Shown piece after piece: positions 1 to 8,914 of a stretch of DNA of 64,000 nucleotides (position 1 is the first letter of the stretch; each line of letters begins with the position of its first letter). The translations under genes and the position numbers were made by a program. The stretch lies in assembly GCA_030280995.1 (NCBI GenBank), contig JASXTE010000017.1:13072498-13136497 (forward strand). Reading direction: 5' to 3'. The notes under the pieces are model-generated. The model had not been told where the DNA came from. It did not search any database and saw only the letters and a list, made by a program, of their open reading frames with translations. This stretch comes from Hemileia vastatrix (Eukaryota; Basidiomycota; Pucciniomycetes; Pucciniales; Zaghouaniaceae).

Positions 1-67
1 AAAAATCAAAACCTTTATTAAAATCCTCACAATTTTGAATTTCTCTGTAATGGCAAGGAAAGGAAAG

Positions 68-125
68 TGTCCCCTACAGGAGTTGAACCTGTGACCACTT
101 AAGACATGTTAGTTGCTCTAACCAC
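68..125 (-). pseudogene. tRNA-like sequence, 3' part (D-loop to acceptor)
   Basis: Read on the minus strand this holds the rest of a D-arm (GTGGTTAGAGC), an anticodon-arm region, a 5-7-5 T-arm (ACAGG, TTCAACT, CCTGT) with a good B-box, and the acceptor strand AGGGGAC. The 5' part lies at 12103-12116 beyond a CACTA insertion. Joined, GTTTCCT pairs with AGGGGAC through G-C, A-T and two G-T pairs, and the D-stem GCTC/GAGC and A-box TAGCTCAGTGG are complete. The anticodon position would read TGT (Thr), but the base before it is A rather than the invariant T and the anticodon stem has a mismatch. It is therefore either a decayed tRNA gene or the head of a tRNA-derived SINE. Confidence 0.7.
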
Positions 126-128
126 TGA

Positions 129-178
129 CACTGCAGGCAAAGTGTTGTCGCATTGTATCTATGCGACGCGCGTCGCAT
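129..178 (+). repeat. left terminal inverted repeat of the CACTA element
   Basis: The first 12 bases (CACTGCAGGCAA) match the right end exactly, followed by about 38 bp of weaker similarity. Positions 161-178 form a perfect 18-bp palindrome rich in CG dinucleotides. The Copia element has inserted 4 bp beyond this segment. Confidence 0.75.
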
Positions 179-181
179 TAT

Positions 182-350
182 TATAGAGACAAGATCAGAT
201 ACACTACTCCGAGAGGAACCATATGATGCATTACTTACCTATAGAGACAAGATCAGATACACTACTCCGAGAGGAACCGGAGTTAAGTGTACGCGTCTCT
301 ACAGGTTTAAATACTAACTCGCTAAGTACATATGATTTAGGTACATAACA
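182..350 (-). repeat. 3' LTR of the intact Copia element
   Basis: This 169-bp copy is identical to 5095-5263. On the minus strand it runs from TGTTATGTACC to GTCTCTATA, so the ends are TG...TA rather than the usual TG...CA. A 39-bp segment occurs twice inside it (182-220 and 240-278, period 58 bp). Confidence 0.95.
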
Positions 351-362
351 CCCCCCTCCTTT
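351..362 (-). other. polypurine tract of the intact Copia element
   Basis: On the minus strand AAAGGAGGGGGG directly precedes the 3' LTR, the expected place for the plus-strand primer tract. Confidence 0.75.
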
Positions 363-476
363 GCGAGTTAAAAAGACAAATATACCGGTGACATCAGAAT
401 AGAAAAGAAAGAAAGAAATAGAACAGAGAAGAAGAAAAGAAAAAGAAAAATTAAAACAGAATGGGAGCATAATAGA

Positions 477-3400
477 TCAATAAACACATAAAGTCTTCCT
501 CTTTTCAAGCCATATGTTAGCACCCAGAGATTTAGTAAGCAAGTCAGCTATTTGTAAGGCTGATGATACCCAACTTATTTTAATTTTATTAGCTCTCAGT
601 TGCTCATTAACAAAGTAAAATGCCCGCTCAATGTGTCTGGCACGTTTGTCACTGGGATTGTCGGTAGCTGTTACTATAGCTCCTTTGTTGTCGCAATACA
701 TTTGTGTAGGTTCGATGTTGTCGAATAAATCTAGTAGTAAATTTCTCAACCACAAAACTTGTCGTGTTGCATTTGCCAAAGCGATGTATTCAGAATCAAG
801 GGACGCCAAAGCAACCATGGATTGACGTTTGGATTGCCAGAGGACGGGACATCCATTCAAAAATAGAACGTGCCCATTGGTTGAACGCTGTAATTCGCCA
901 CCCCATGTTGCGTCGGAGTATGCCTCAGTAAAAAGTGAGTCCTTAGATGGGAAAAGATTCAGTTTCAACTCTTTGGTGAATTCGAGATAGCGGATTAGAT
1001 GGTTGATTGCACGCCATTCCTCGGTACCAGGTGCAGATGCGTAGCGGGCCAAAAAATTAACTGGAAAAGCTAGGTCAGGTCTGGATCCTGCAACCAAATA
1101 ACTGAAAGCACCTATGATCGAGAGAAATTTGGTTGAGTCATAACTATTTTTTGTCTTTAAAGAGGAGATAGACATGTTGTTGGGGAGAGGGGACGTTGCT
1201 TTTAAACCTCCATAGTTGAAATCCCTTAGAATACGATTTGTGAGTGCAGGCTGAGATAATGAGAATCCTTCATCACATCGTTCGACCTTGAGTCCAACAA
1301 CAGATTCTAGACCGTCGTTCCACTTTATTTTCATTTTACCATTCAAATCACTTTCCAACTTTTTTAACATATCCACACTACTACCAGTGACCACACCGTC
1401 GTCTACATGAACCCAAATGATTCCTATATAGTTCCGATGTTTGAGGACGTAGAAACTCGCATCGTGCTTACTACTTACATACCCTAGGTTGCGGAAAATT
1501 GAAGCAAGATGTTTCCACCAGCACCTGGCCGCTTGCTTGGTCCCGTATAAAGCCTTGCGAAGTCTACACACCTGAGATGGGTTGCCATTAGAGAAACCTT
1601 CTGGCTGTTTGACATAAATAGTTTCTTCCAAATTGCTGTGTAGATAAGCGGCGGTGATGTCAAACGATTTTACAGGCCAATTGTTCTTGGCAGCCAAAAC
1701 CAACATTACCCTTAAGGAAACAAAAGTGGCAGTTGGGGCAAAAGTGTCAGTAAAATCAGTACCCTCCAGTTGTTTGAAACCCTGTGCAACATAGCGTGCT
1801 TTGTACTTGGAAACACTTCCATCTTGATTTCTTTTCTTAGCAAATACCCACCGTGCACCTAGAACATTTGCACCTTTTGGCAAATCAACAATGTCCCACA
1901 CTTTCATTGTTGTCAAGTTGTTTAGCTCCTCTTGACAAGCTAAGTTCCACTTCTCAGCTTCTGGACACTTACACGCTTGTGCGTACGTCTTTGGCAATCG
2001 TTCGGACAATGATTGGGCATTTGCTTCAATATGATCTACTAATGCATCTTGCGCTTCAATAGTCTCTTCAGCAGAGAAATCACCAAGGACTAGTCGATTT
2101 AGAATATACGAAAGAGAACCTTTTTGTGCATTCATAGTAGAGGAGGAGGTCATACCTGATGAAATTTCCCCAGGAAATTCCGCCATAGCAGAAGCAACTA
2201 CTTTTCCAGTGTCAGGGTGCCAAAAAATCCAACCATTACCCCCATTGGCATAACCAACCACCCGACAGCGCAAGCTCCTATGATTTAATTTGTTTCTTTT
2301 TTCTTTTGGAATATGCACATAAGCCCATTCTCCAAAAATTTTGAAATTACCTAATGATGGTTTCTTGTCAAATATTAATTCATAGGGAGTCTTGTCGTTA
2401 GTGTTGGTGTTCGGAAGTCGATTGTGGATATACGATGCCCATAGATAAGCAAAACCCCACATGTTCGCTTCCAAGCTACTACCAATTAAAACGGCACGGG
2501 CCATGTCACCTATAGTCCTATTGAATCTCTCAGCCATACCATTTTGCTCGTGATGATAGGGCATAGAGTGTTCATGGATGATGCCAGCTGAATTTAAAAA
2601 ATTGCTGAAACGTTTATTGTAATATTCATTTCCATTATCAGTTCGGAGGAACTTGATTTTTAATCCAGTCAGATTTTCCATTCTGTTCTTGAAAGTGATG
2701 AACGCGTCTAGGACTTCTGTTTTTGACTTGATGATGTGAACTTCTCCGTAAGTTGAGAACTGTTCCCGGAAAAGTACGGCAAACACCTCACCAGAGGATG
2801 TAATATCTGGAAAGGGACCTACCACGTCAGATACTACAAGTTCCATGAATTTAAATTCTCGGTTTGACAAAACCGCCGTCTGATGACGAGTCCCCTTTGC
2901 CACTGCACACACATCACAGAAGAACTTTCCGTTAGGAATTTCATCTGGAATGTCATCACAACACTGCACCTTTAGTATGCGTTTAAGAGTTCGTATGCTC
3001 GCGTGACCTAGACGCCGATGCCAAAATAAAAGGGAATTTGGTTCAGCTGGAGGATAAGGTATCTTCGAATGTTCTGGTAGGGGAACGAAAGGTGCCAATG
3101 AAACATGAGACGAAGAAGAAACAAAACAGTCTACATTGCTTTTTATAGAAGAAGAAACATTTTTATTCTTTGACGAATTATCTGTATTTTTATCATTTTT
3201 ATTTACAATTTTTTTAATTTTAATAGACCATTTTCGTTTTTCATGAAAAATGACTGCTATGAATAGAGGAATAGAATCTTTAGAGAAAACGGCATTATTA
3301 TTTGAATCAAAAAACATCTCATAACCTTTGCTAAAAAGATCATATAAGGAAATTAATGTATGTCGAGCTTTGTCACAATAAAATACATCGTGCAAGACGA

Positions 3401-4934
3401 TTACTTCTCCTTTGACGCCAGATATCAGCATATCGCCATAACCAGTAATGAAAGCCGGGGAACCGTCAGTTGCCACATTAACTTTTATGGGTGATATCTC
3501 TCTAAAGTTAATCAAGAGACCTACATTTCCTGTAACATGATGCGTGGCCCCTGAGTCAAGCACACCAACATCTAATTCCAGCAAATGATCCGCCAACCAT
3601 TCATCTTTGCCCAGGTCGATGCCATCTAATGTAGTCGCCAAAGCTTCTATAGTAGCTGAATCAAGTTCGGTAAAACGTGCAGAGGAAGAAGACGGCATCT
3701 TGTTTCTTGATCTTTTACTTTGACGAATTAATTTTTCCATTATGGGCCTGGCTAGTTTCAATTTAGCCTCTCTGAGCGCCCACACTTCGGCGTTAAAAGC
3801 AGGACAATCCGGATTGTATGGGCAAGATGAAGAGAAATGTTCCGTACAAGAACAAGTAAAACAGGCGTTTTCCTTAGGTCTCGCATATGGAGGGCGATAA
3901 GAATCCATCTTTCCTTTTCGGAAAGCGAGTGCTTGGATGTCGGTGTGCAAAGCAGTGGACATGGGGACATCGTTTGAAACAGTAATCGCCGAAGCAGCAT
4001 TGTTGAGAGCTTTTACCATAGACTCATTTGAAGGTTGAGATATAACCGACTGCGTCTCGAAATGACGATTCACCGCATGAAAGATTTCATTCGCATTATT
4101 GGGCAAAAGGACATGTGCCCAAACTGATTTGGCTGTCTCGTCCGAGAAGGAAAAGTTTGATCGTTTGATTTTTTGAAGAAGGGAGTCGACTTTCGAGAGA
4201 TGAGAAGACATATCGGTGAAGTTACTCGTGCGAATGGCAATTAGTTCCCGAAATAAAGAAGCACGAGAGGTGTGTGTCGATGCCTCGAACTTGTCAGCTA
4301 GAGTTTGGAAAGCTGTGCGGCAGGATGAGTCCTCATCGATTTCCGCCTGAAGCCTTCCAGGTATCGAATTGAAGATGATAGTCCAGGCAAGTTGATCTTC
4401 AAATTTGGCAATAACCGTATTCAACGGAACGGTAGTAGTGGCATACCTGGTAGACCCTACCCATTGGCGCATGGTGACCAGAGCAAGTTTCCGCCAATCT
4501 TGCCAGTTAGAACCCTCAGCGTCCAGCTTTTCTAACTTCGTGGCTACGTTGAACACTCTACCCATGTAGATGTGGCTCAATTCACCTCGATAGTTATTGG
4601 GTGGGGGAAGTTCGGCAGAAGACATTGGATTGCCTGTCGACGAAATTGAAGATTCGGAGTCAGAAGGAGAGTCAGGTGAGAGCGCTCGAGCGGTGTGAGA
4701 AGATTCTGGTGAGGAAGTGTTTGCAGTAGAAGGTTCAGGGGTGGGGTCGGGGGTAAAGATCGGGTTAGCTTCTTGTTCAGAATCTAGTGGTAGAGAGGAG
4801 GAAGATGGTGTCGGAGGATTCGAGTCAGAAGGAACAGGTGGTTTTGTCTCCCGTTGAAGGAAAGGACGGTCGCGTTGAAGTTTTGGTTTTGGTTTGAAAG
4901 GATCAGGAGTGTTGGTACGAGGAGGAGGGGTCAT
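477..4934 (-). CDS. Copia Gag-Pol polyprotein, intact
   Basis: The 1485-residue frame has no stop. In order: a Pro/Ser/Thr-rich N-terminus (about 1-105), a Gag domain (about 130-330), a CCHC zinc knuckle (358-371, CFTC...H...C), an aspartic protease (DSGATHH from 460), a GAG-pre-integrase zinc region (H/H and CDVC), an integrase core with D703, D766 and E802 (35 residues between the last two), a reverse transcriptase with the catalytic pair D1178-D1179 (WVHVDDG), and an RNase H ending near ADLLTKSLG. The ATG at 4932-4934 is the first in frame and lies about 160 bp inside the 5' LTR. Gag and Pol are in one frame, as in most copia-type elements. All catalytic residues checked are present, so the protein is probably functional. 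Confidence 0.95.
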   Translation of the reverse strand: MTPPPRTNTPDPFKPKPKLQRDRPFLQRETKPPVPSDSNPPTPSSSSLPLDSEQEANPIFTPDPTPEPSTANTSSPESSHTARALSPDSPSDSESSISSTGNPMSSAELPPPNNYRGELSHIYMGRVFNVATKLEKLDAEGSNWQDWRKLALVTMRQWVGSTRYATTTVPLNTVIAKFEDQLAWTIIFNSIPGRLQAEIDEDSSCRTAFQTLADKFEASTHTSRASLFRELIAIRTSNFTDMSSHLSKVDSLLQKIKRSNFSFSDETAKSVWAHVLLPNNANEIFHAVNRHFETQSVISQPSNESMVKALNNAASAITVSNDVPMSTALHTDIQALAFRKGKMDSYRPPYARPKENACFTCSCTEHFSSSCPYNPDCPAFNAEVWALREAKLKLARPIMEKLIRQSKRSRNKMPSSSSARFTELDSATIEALATTLDGIDLGKDEWLADHLLELDVGVLDSGATHHVTGNVGLLINFREISPIKVNVATDGSPAFITGYGDMLISGVKGEVIVLHDVFYCDKARHTLISLYDLFSKGYEMFFDSNNNAVFSKDSIPLFIAVIFHEKRKWSIKIKKIVNKNDKNTDNSSKNKNVSSSIKSNVDCFVSSSSHVSLAPFVPLPEHSKIPYPPAEPNSLLFWHRRLGHASIRTLKRILKVQCCDDIPDEIPNGKFFCDVCAVAKGTRHQTAVLSNREFKFMELVVSDVVGPFPDITSSGEVFAVLFREQFSTYGEVHIIKSKTEVLDAFITFKNRMENLTGLKIKFLRTDNGNEYYNKRFSNFLNSAGIIHEHSMPYHHEQNGMAERFNRTIGDMARAVLIGSSLEANMWGFAYLWASYIHNRLPNTNTNDKTPYELIFDKKPSLGNFKIFGEWAYVHIPKEKRNKLNHRSLRCRVVGYANGGNGWIFWHPDTGKVVASAMAEFPGEISSGMTSSSTMNAQKGSLSYILNRLVLGDFSAEETIEAQDALVDHIEANAQSLSERLPKTYAQACKCPEAEKWNLACQEELNNLTTMKVWDIVDLPKGANVLGARWVFAKKRNQDGSVSKYKARYVAQGFKQLEGTDFTDTFAPTATFVSLRVMLVLAAKNNWPVKSFDITAAYLHSNLEETIYVKQPEGFSNGNPSQVCRLRKALYGTKQAARCWWKHLASIFRNLGYVSSKHDASFYVLKHRNYIGIIWVHVDDGVVTGSSVDMLKKLESDLNGKMKIKWNDGLESVVGLKVERCDEGFSLSQPALTNRILRDFNYGGLKATSPLPNNMSISSLKTKNSYDSTKFLSIIGAFSYLVAGSRPDLAFPVNFLARYASAPGTEEWRAINHLIRYLEFTKELKLNLFPSKDSLFTEAYSDATWGGELQRSTNGHVLFLNGCPVLWQSKRQSMVALASLDSEYIALANATRQVLWLRNLLLDLFDNIEPTQMYCDNKGAIVTATDNPSDKRARHIERAFYFVNEQLRANKIKISWVSSALQIADLLTKSLGANIWLEKRKTLCVY

Positions 4935-5084
4935 CCGATTAGGATGATTGCGAGAGAGTCGTAGGGTTGGATGATAACGCTATCAGAGCGGGGTTCAGAG
5001 AGATGGCTCGGACAAGAAAGATTACAATGCTTTCGTGTGTGACTAGCACAGTACGGCAAGGGATCTGCGTCAATAAGCAGGATA

Positions 5085-5094
5085 GCCCATAACC
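5085..5094 (-). other. primer-binding site (GGTTATGGGC)
   Basis: The ten bases next to the 5' LTR are also found next to the LTR of the second Copia element (12398-12407). They resemble the complement of the initiator tRNA-Met anticodon arm (GGTTATGAGC expected), with one change that still allows a G-U pair. This fits the half-tRNA priming known for copia-type elements. Confidence 0.6.
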
Positions 5095-5263
5095 TATAGA
5101 GACAAGATCAGATACACTACTCCGAGAGGAACCATATGATGCATTACTTACCTATAGAGACAAGATCAGATACACTACTCCGAGAGGAACCGGAGTTAAG
5201 TGTACGCGTCTCTACAGGTTTAAATACTAACTCGCTAAGTACATATGATTTAGGTACATAACA
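5095..5263 (-). repeat. 5' LTR of the intact Copia element
   Basis: It is identical to 182-350 and includes the same internal 39-bp duplication. On the minus strand it is followed at once by GGTTATGGGC, the primer-binding site, which fixes its downstream end. The ATTAT duplication follows position 5263 on the plus strand. Confidence 0.95.
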
Positions 5264-5268
5264 ATTAT

Positions 5269-6184
5269 GCATACTTGCGACAATTCATGCAATATTAGCA
5301 TGATTTGATAATACGACAACTGCCAGTATGCATGCGACAGTTTCCTTTACAATTAGTTCAGCCATCAATTTTAAATGATAAAATCTTCCTTTCATTGGTA
5401 AGTCATCTCATAATTCACTTTCATTCCTTTCATTTTCTCTTCATCATTGCTTTACTTCTATTCTTTCACTTTTTTCCTTGTCATCTTTCATCTTGTTTTT
5501 TCCTTTCAACTCTTTCTGATTGTCTTTTTTCTTCCTTGACCTTCACTTCTTTTTCTCATTTTTTCTTACATTATGCTATTTTCCTTTTACGTATATTCTT
5601 GGCTATACCAAGTATATTTCAAGAAGCATTGATCTATAAATATTTATCTCAACTTCAATGTGCTTTGCTTCATGTCTTTGGTGTGTGAATCAAAAATGTG
5701 CTGAAAAATATTTGTGAGTAGTTCTTTTTTCTGAAATATGGTTGTTCTATTTCTCACCACTTCTTTTTCTTTTCTTCTTTTGGCTATTTCAACTACGGCA
5801 CCAAAAAAAAGTTCAATTGATTGCCATCTTCTCTATTTCAATTTTTTCAACCTAATGTTTTTAGCACATTGAGCCTACATTAAAGAAAAAATGTAAGTAA
5901 GAAGTTTTTTTAATTTTTTACATGTTCTAATACTTATTTGTTCTATATATATATATTATACATTGTATTACAAATAAAAAACCAAATATCTGCAGCACAC
6001 GGTACACTTTTCTCAATACTATTTCAGGTACATTTTCCACACAGATCAGTTTCTCATTTCTTTCTTTTGTTTGCTCCTCTACTCCAAAGTATTTCCAAGT
6101 ATTTTATTGTACCTTTTTATTTTTCTCTATATTTCACTTTTTCTTACATTCTAATTTTATTTTACTCTATTTTTTATTTCACAG
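5269..6184. other. non-coding subterminal part of the CACTA element
   Basis: This AT-rich, pyrimidine-rich stretch has no recognisable coding. The part next to the Copia insertion (5269-5332) holds several TGCGACA/TGCATGCGAC motifs like those in the terminal repeats, possible transposase-binding sites. Long TTTTC runs follow at 5420-5600. Confidence 0.4.
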
Positions 6185-8200
6185 AATGCCATCCGCCAGT
6201 AATTCAAGTAATGCAAACCAAACACTCTTCAAAAAGAGTTCACTGACGCTATGGCTGCGCAAGCAGCCAAATACAAATCATTTCTTGAAAGTTTTGCAAG
6301 TAGTCAAGCAACAAAATATGAAGCAATTATTGAAAAACTTACTGAAGAACTAGGTGAGTTAAAATCCAGTAATCAAGCAGACAAAGGAGAAAACAAGGGT
6401 AAATCAAAAAATAAAGCCAGTCAAAATTTGGTCAAGTCACCTGTAAAGACTAGGAGCAGTCAAGCTGCACAATTAAACTCATCTGCGCCAGCTAGGAATA
6501 CCTGAGCAACATCTGCACCACCTGCCTCCAGTGATCTCACCCCCAAGAATCTTCAGACAACATGTAAGCCAATCAGATTTCCTCCCCCTGTTCCTGTTCC
6601 TTCTCCGAAATGGAATCCCAGCCAGATGCAGACTGGGGACTTTCCACCAGATTTCGCATCAACAAAGGTGAGTTTTATATTTTTTACTCTTATATCTTGA
6701 TATAAATATATATGTTCATCAACACATACCAAGAAATTGTTTTTAGAATGCGGTTTTTGTACATGTTAAAATTCTTTGGGGACTCATAAAACAAGACTCA
6801 GTTCCGAAAGCACCTCACCCTGATGAGTTCAAATTCTTTTATGGGAAATTCCCAAATGTTGATCATATTGAACTTGTTATTGAAAAAAATACATCTCCTG
6901 CCCTCATTCCAGTTGCCGAAGTTCAATGCTTCAATAATTATGGTGATGGCACTGTGAAAATTGGCCGATCACTGGTGTACCTTTAGGACAATTTTGTTCA
7001 ATATGCTAAGGATTACTTACTCATCTAGGAATTCGCGTTTGGTGCCCCAACCTTAATGAAGATCCCTCATCACTTTACAACTCAGCTTGTCAAATCTCAG
7101 CCATTACCACATTTCGAGAAATTGTGGCTTCAAAAGCTTACTCTTATCTTAACATCAACCTAAAGTATCTCAATGAAATCCCACTACTGATACAAGCTTA
7201 CAACCATTTTGTGCACTTATTAATGCTTTCCAAGTTCAAAAAAGAAAGCAAGGAACTAGACAAAAATCAAAAAGATTCAGAAAAAAACGAATCCAAAAAA
7301 ACAGAGAACAAGTAAGCTATTTCCTTTTTTTTTATAAAATATAATAACAATAATTTTTATTCTTTTATAGTTGAGGGATGCCTGAGTTGAGTTTTCAAAG
7401 GGAAACAGGTTTCCCAAACGGTACATCAAGGTTCTTAGTGAAATTGGAGCTCATAGCAATGATGAAATAGATGAGAAAAAGGGATATTTTTTAATCAAAA
7501 CGCTACCTTATTGTTCTAAGAATGTTGGAAAATTCATGTGATGTCTGGATATTAAAACGCTCCAAGCAAGTGAGAAAGATTCTTCTACTAGCCGCAGGGT
7601 TTGTTGATTGCTTAAAGTACCCATTCCATCCACCTTCAAAGTAGCCCCAAAGGGCCTTCCTTTCAATTTCTATGATCCTGGATGGTTTGCTAATCTTGTT
7701 CCAGCCCAGCAAGAGACAATTGTTGACACCAATAATGTTGCATTTCTTCCTAAAGGAAAACCAAATCCTGATGAGAGGTGTTCTGATTCAATTTTTACAG
7801 CAAATATTGGAATACCTTTGCTGGTGCATACAGACTTCTGGAAAATGATGAAAACAATAACGAAGAAACTGTAAATGAAGATGATGGAGATCATACTATA
7901 TGTTCTGAGGAGTGAAGCAAGGATGAATCAGATGATGTATTGGAGGAGGGTGATGCTGGCTCTTTGGATGATGATGACAATAGTTTTATTCATGTTCCTC
8001 CTGAAGAACAGTCTGCAAAAAATGGCAAGAAAGATGTTAAAGGTAAGAGTAAGATGGCTAGTGTGAGGAAGGAAGAGAATGAAGATGATGATAGCAATAG
8101 TCATAAAGATCCTAATTATGATGGAGAACCAATAGATGAAGCAGATGAAGTAGAAGATTTGGATGAAAATGAAATGGAGGGAGTGGAGTATGAAAAGTGA
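6185..8200 (+). pseudogene. accessory gene of the CACTA element, function unknown, decayed
   Basis: The conceptual product begins MPSASNSSNANQ, shifts frame by about 6240, and continues as a charged helical segment (MAAQAAKYKSFLES). A Pro-rich stretch, a clear 79-bp intron (6668-6746, GTGAG...TTTTAG) and an exon with FVHVKILWGLIKQDSVP follow. Further on are LGIRVWCPNLNEDPSSLYN, LLIQAYNHFVHLLMLSKFKK, LPFNFYDPGWFANLVPAQ and an acidic tail (to 8200). Stops and frameshifts break it in several places. From memory it resembles a widespread uncharacterised multicopy family of basidiomycetes; no catalytic motif is visible. It converges on the Tnp2 gene inside the same transposon, so it is probably an element-borne second gene. 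Confidence 0.6.
6668..6746 (+). other. spliceosomal intron in the accessory gene
   Basis: GTGAG at 6668 and TTTTAG at 6741-6746 enclose 79 bp of AT-rich sequence. Removing it keeps the flanking similarity continuous (FPPDFASTK then NAVFVHVKILW). Confidence 0.65.
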
Positions 8201-8503
8201 TTGCGTTAGGGATGAGTTTCATATTTTCATATTTTTCTTTACTATTTTTTATTTTAGGCAATAAAAATAGTTTAACCAATATACATGATACAATGTATAA
8301 CTTGTTATAAATTTTTTTATCCTGGACATTAAAATGATTTAGATGATACTCAAAATAGAGATGCTTCTACTCTTTCTACCAAATGTAATTTGAAAAAAGT
8401 TTAAAAAATTAAGATGACACAGATTTACTTTGAAGAAAAAAATTGCAGACAAATCATAAGCCTTAAGAGAGTGACTACTTAATTATCTCATTAGATCTTT
8501 TTA

Positions 8504-8686
8504 CACTGAAACAAATGTTTGTTTTGTCTTGAGGCACAAAAATGGTGCAACAGTTATGTAACAATTATTCTTAGCACTCAAAGGCCTTGAATAAGTCCTA
8601 AGTTCAAAAAACAATTGTTTTGTCACCGTTACACAACTTTTGCATAATTTTTGCACCCCATGGCAAAACAAACATGTACTGTAGTG
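8504..8686. mobile_element. CACTA-type MITE, 183 bp
   Basis: The left end CACTGAAACAAATGTTTG and the right end, read inverted, CACTACAGTACATGTTTG are imperfect inverted repeats that continue inward (GTTTTG, then GGTGCAA-like blocks). The triplet TTA is duplicated on each side (8501-8503 and 8687-8689). There is no coding capacity. It sits between the converging accessory and transposase genes. One arm of a related copy is at 47293-47359. Confidence 0.75.
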
Positions 8687-8914
8687 TTATTGTATTGCCA
8701 AAAATGTATAACACTTACACCATCTTCATTCTGAAATAGGATAATCCATATTTGTTTCTTATAGAAAAAATTAGAGAAGGTGTGGGTAAATAAACTATCT
8801 ACATTTAAGAATATAAATTTTTCAAGATTGAGATGAGTAGAAATGAAAATTAAGGAGTTATGGAGTGTTAGATATGTCAAGAATAGGAAAATAGTCATGA
8901 GGGATAAGAGTGAT

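Larger units (their letters stand above)
182..5263 (-). mobile_element. complete Ty1/Copia LTR retrotransposon
   Basis: The element is 5082 bp long and bounded by identical 169-bp LTRs, with a 5-bp target duplication ATTAT at 177-181 and 5264-5268. In transcription order (minus strand) it has a 5' LTR, a primer-binding site next to the LTR (5085-5094), one uninterrupted Gag-Pol frame, a purine tract (351-362) and a 3' LTR. Identical LTRs and an unbroken frame with its catalytic residues point to very recent insertion. It lies inside the left end of a CACTA transposon. Confidence 0.95.

Noticed and set aside
5305..6246. Two hydrophobic frames that could be read as membrane proteins
   Set aside because: They are Phe/Leu/Ser-rich translations of T-rich DNA inside the CACTA subterminal region, without conserved blocks or stable start context.
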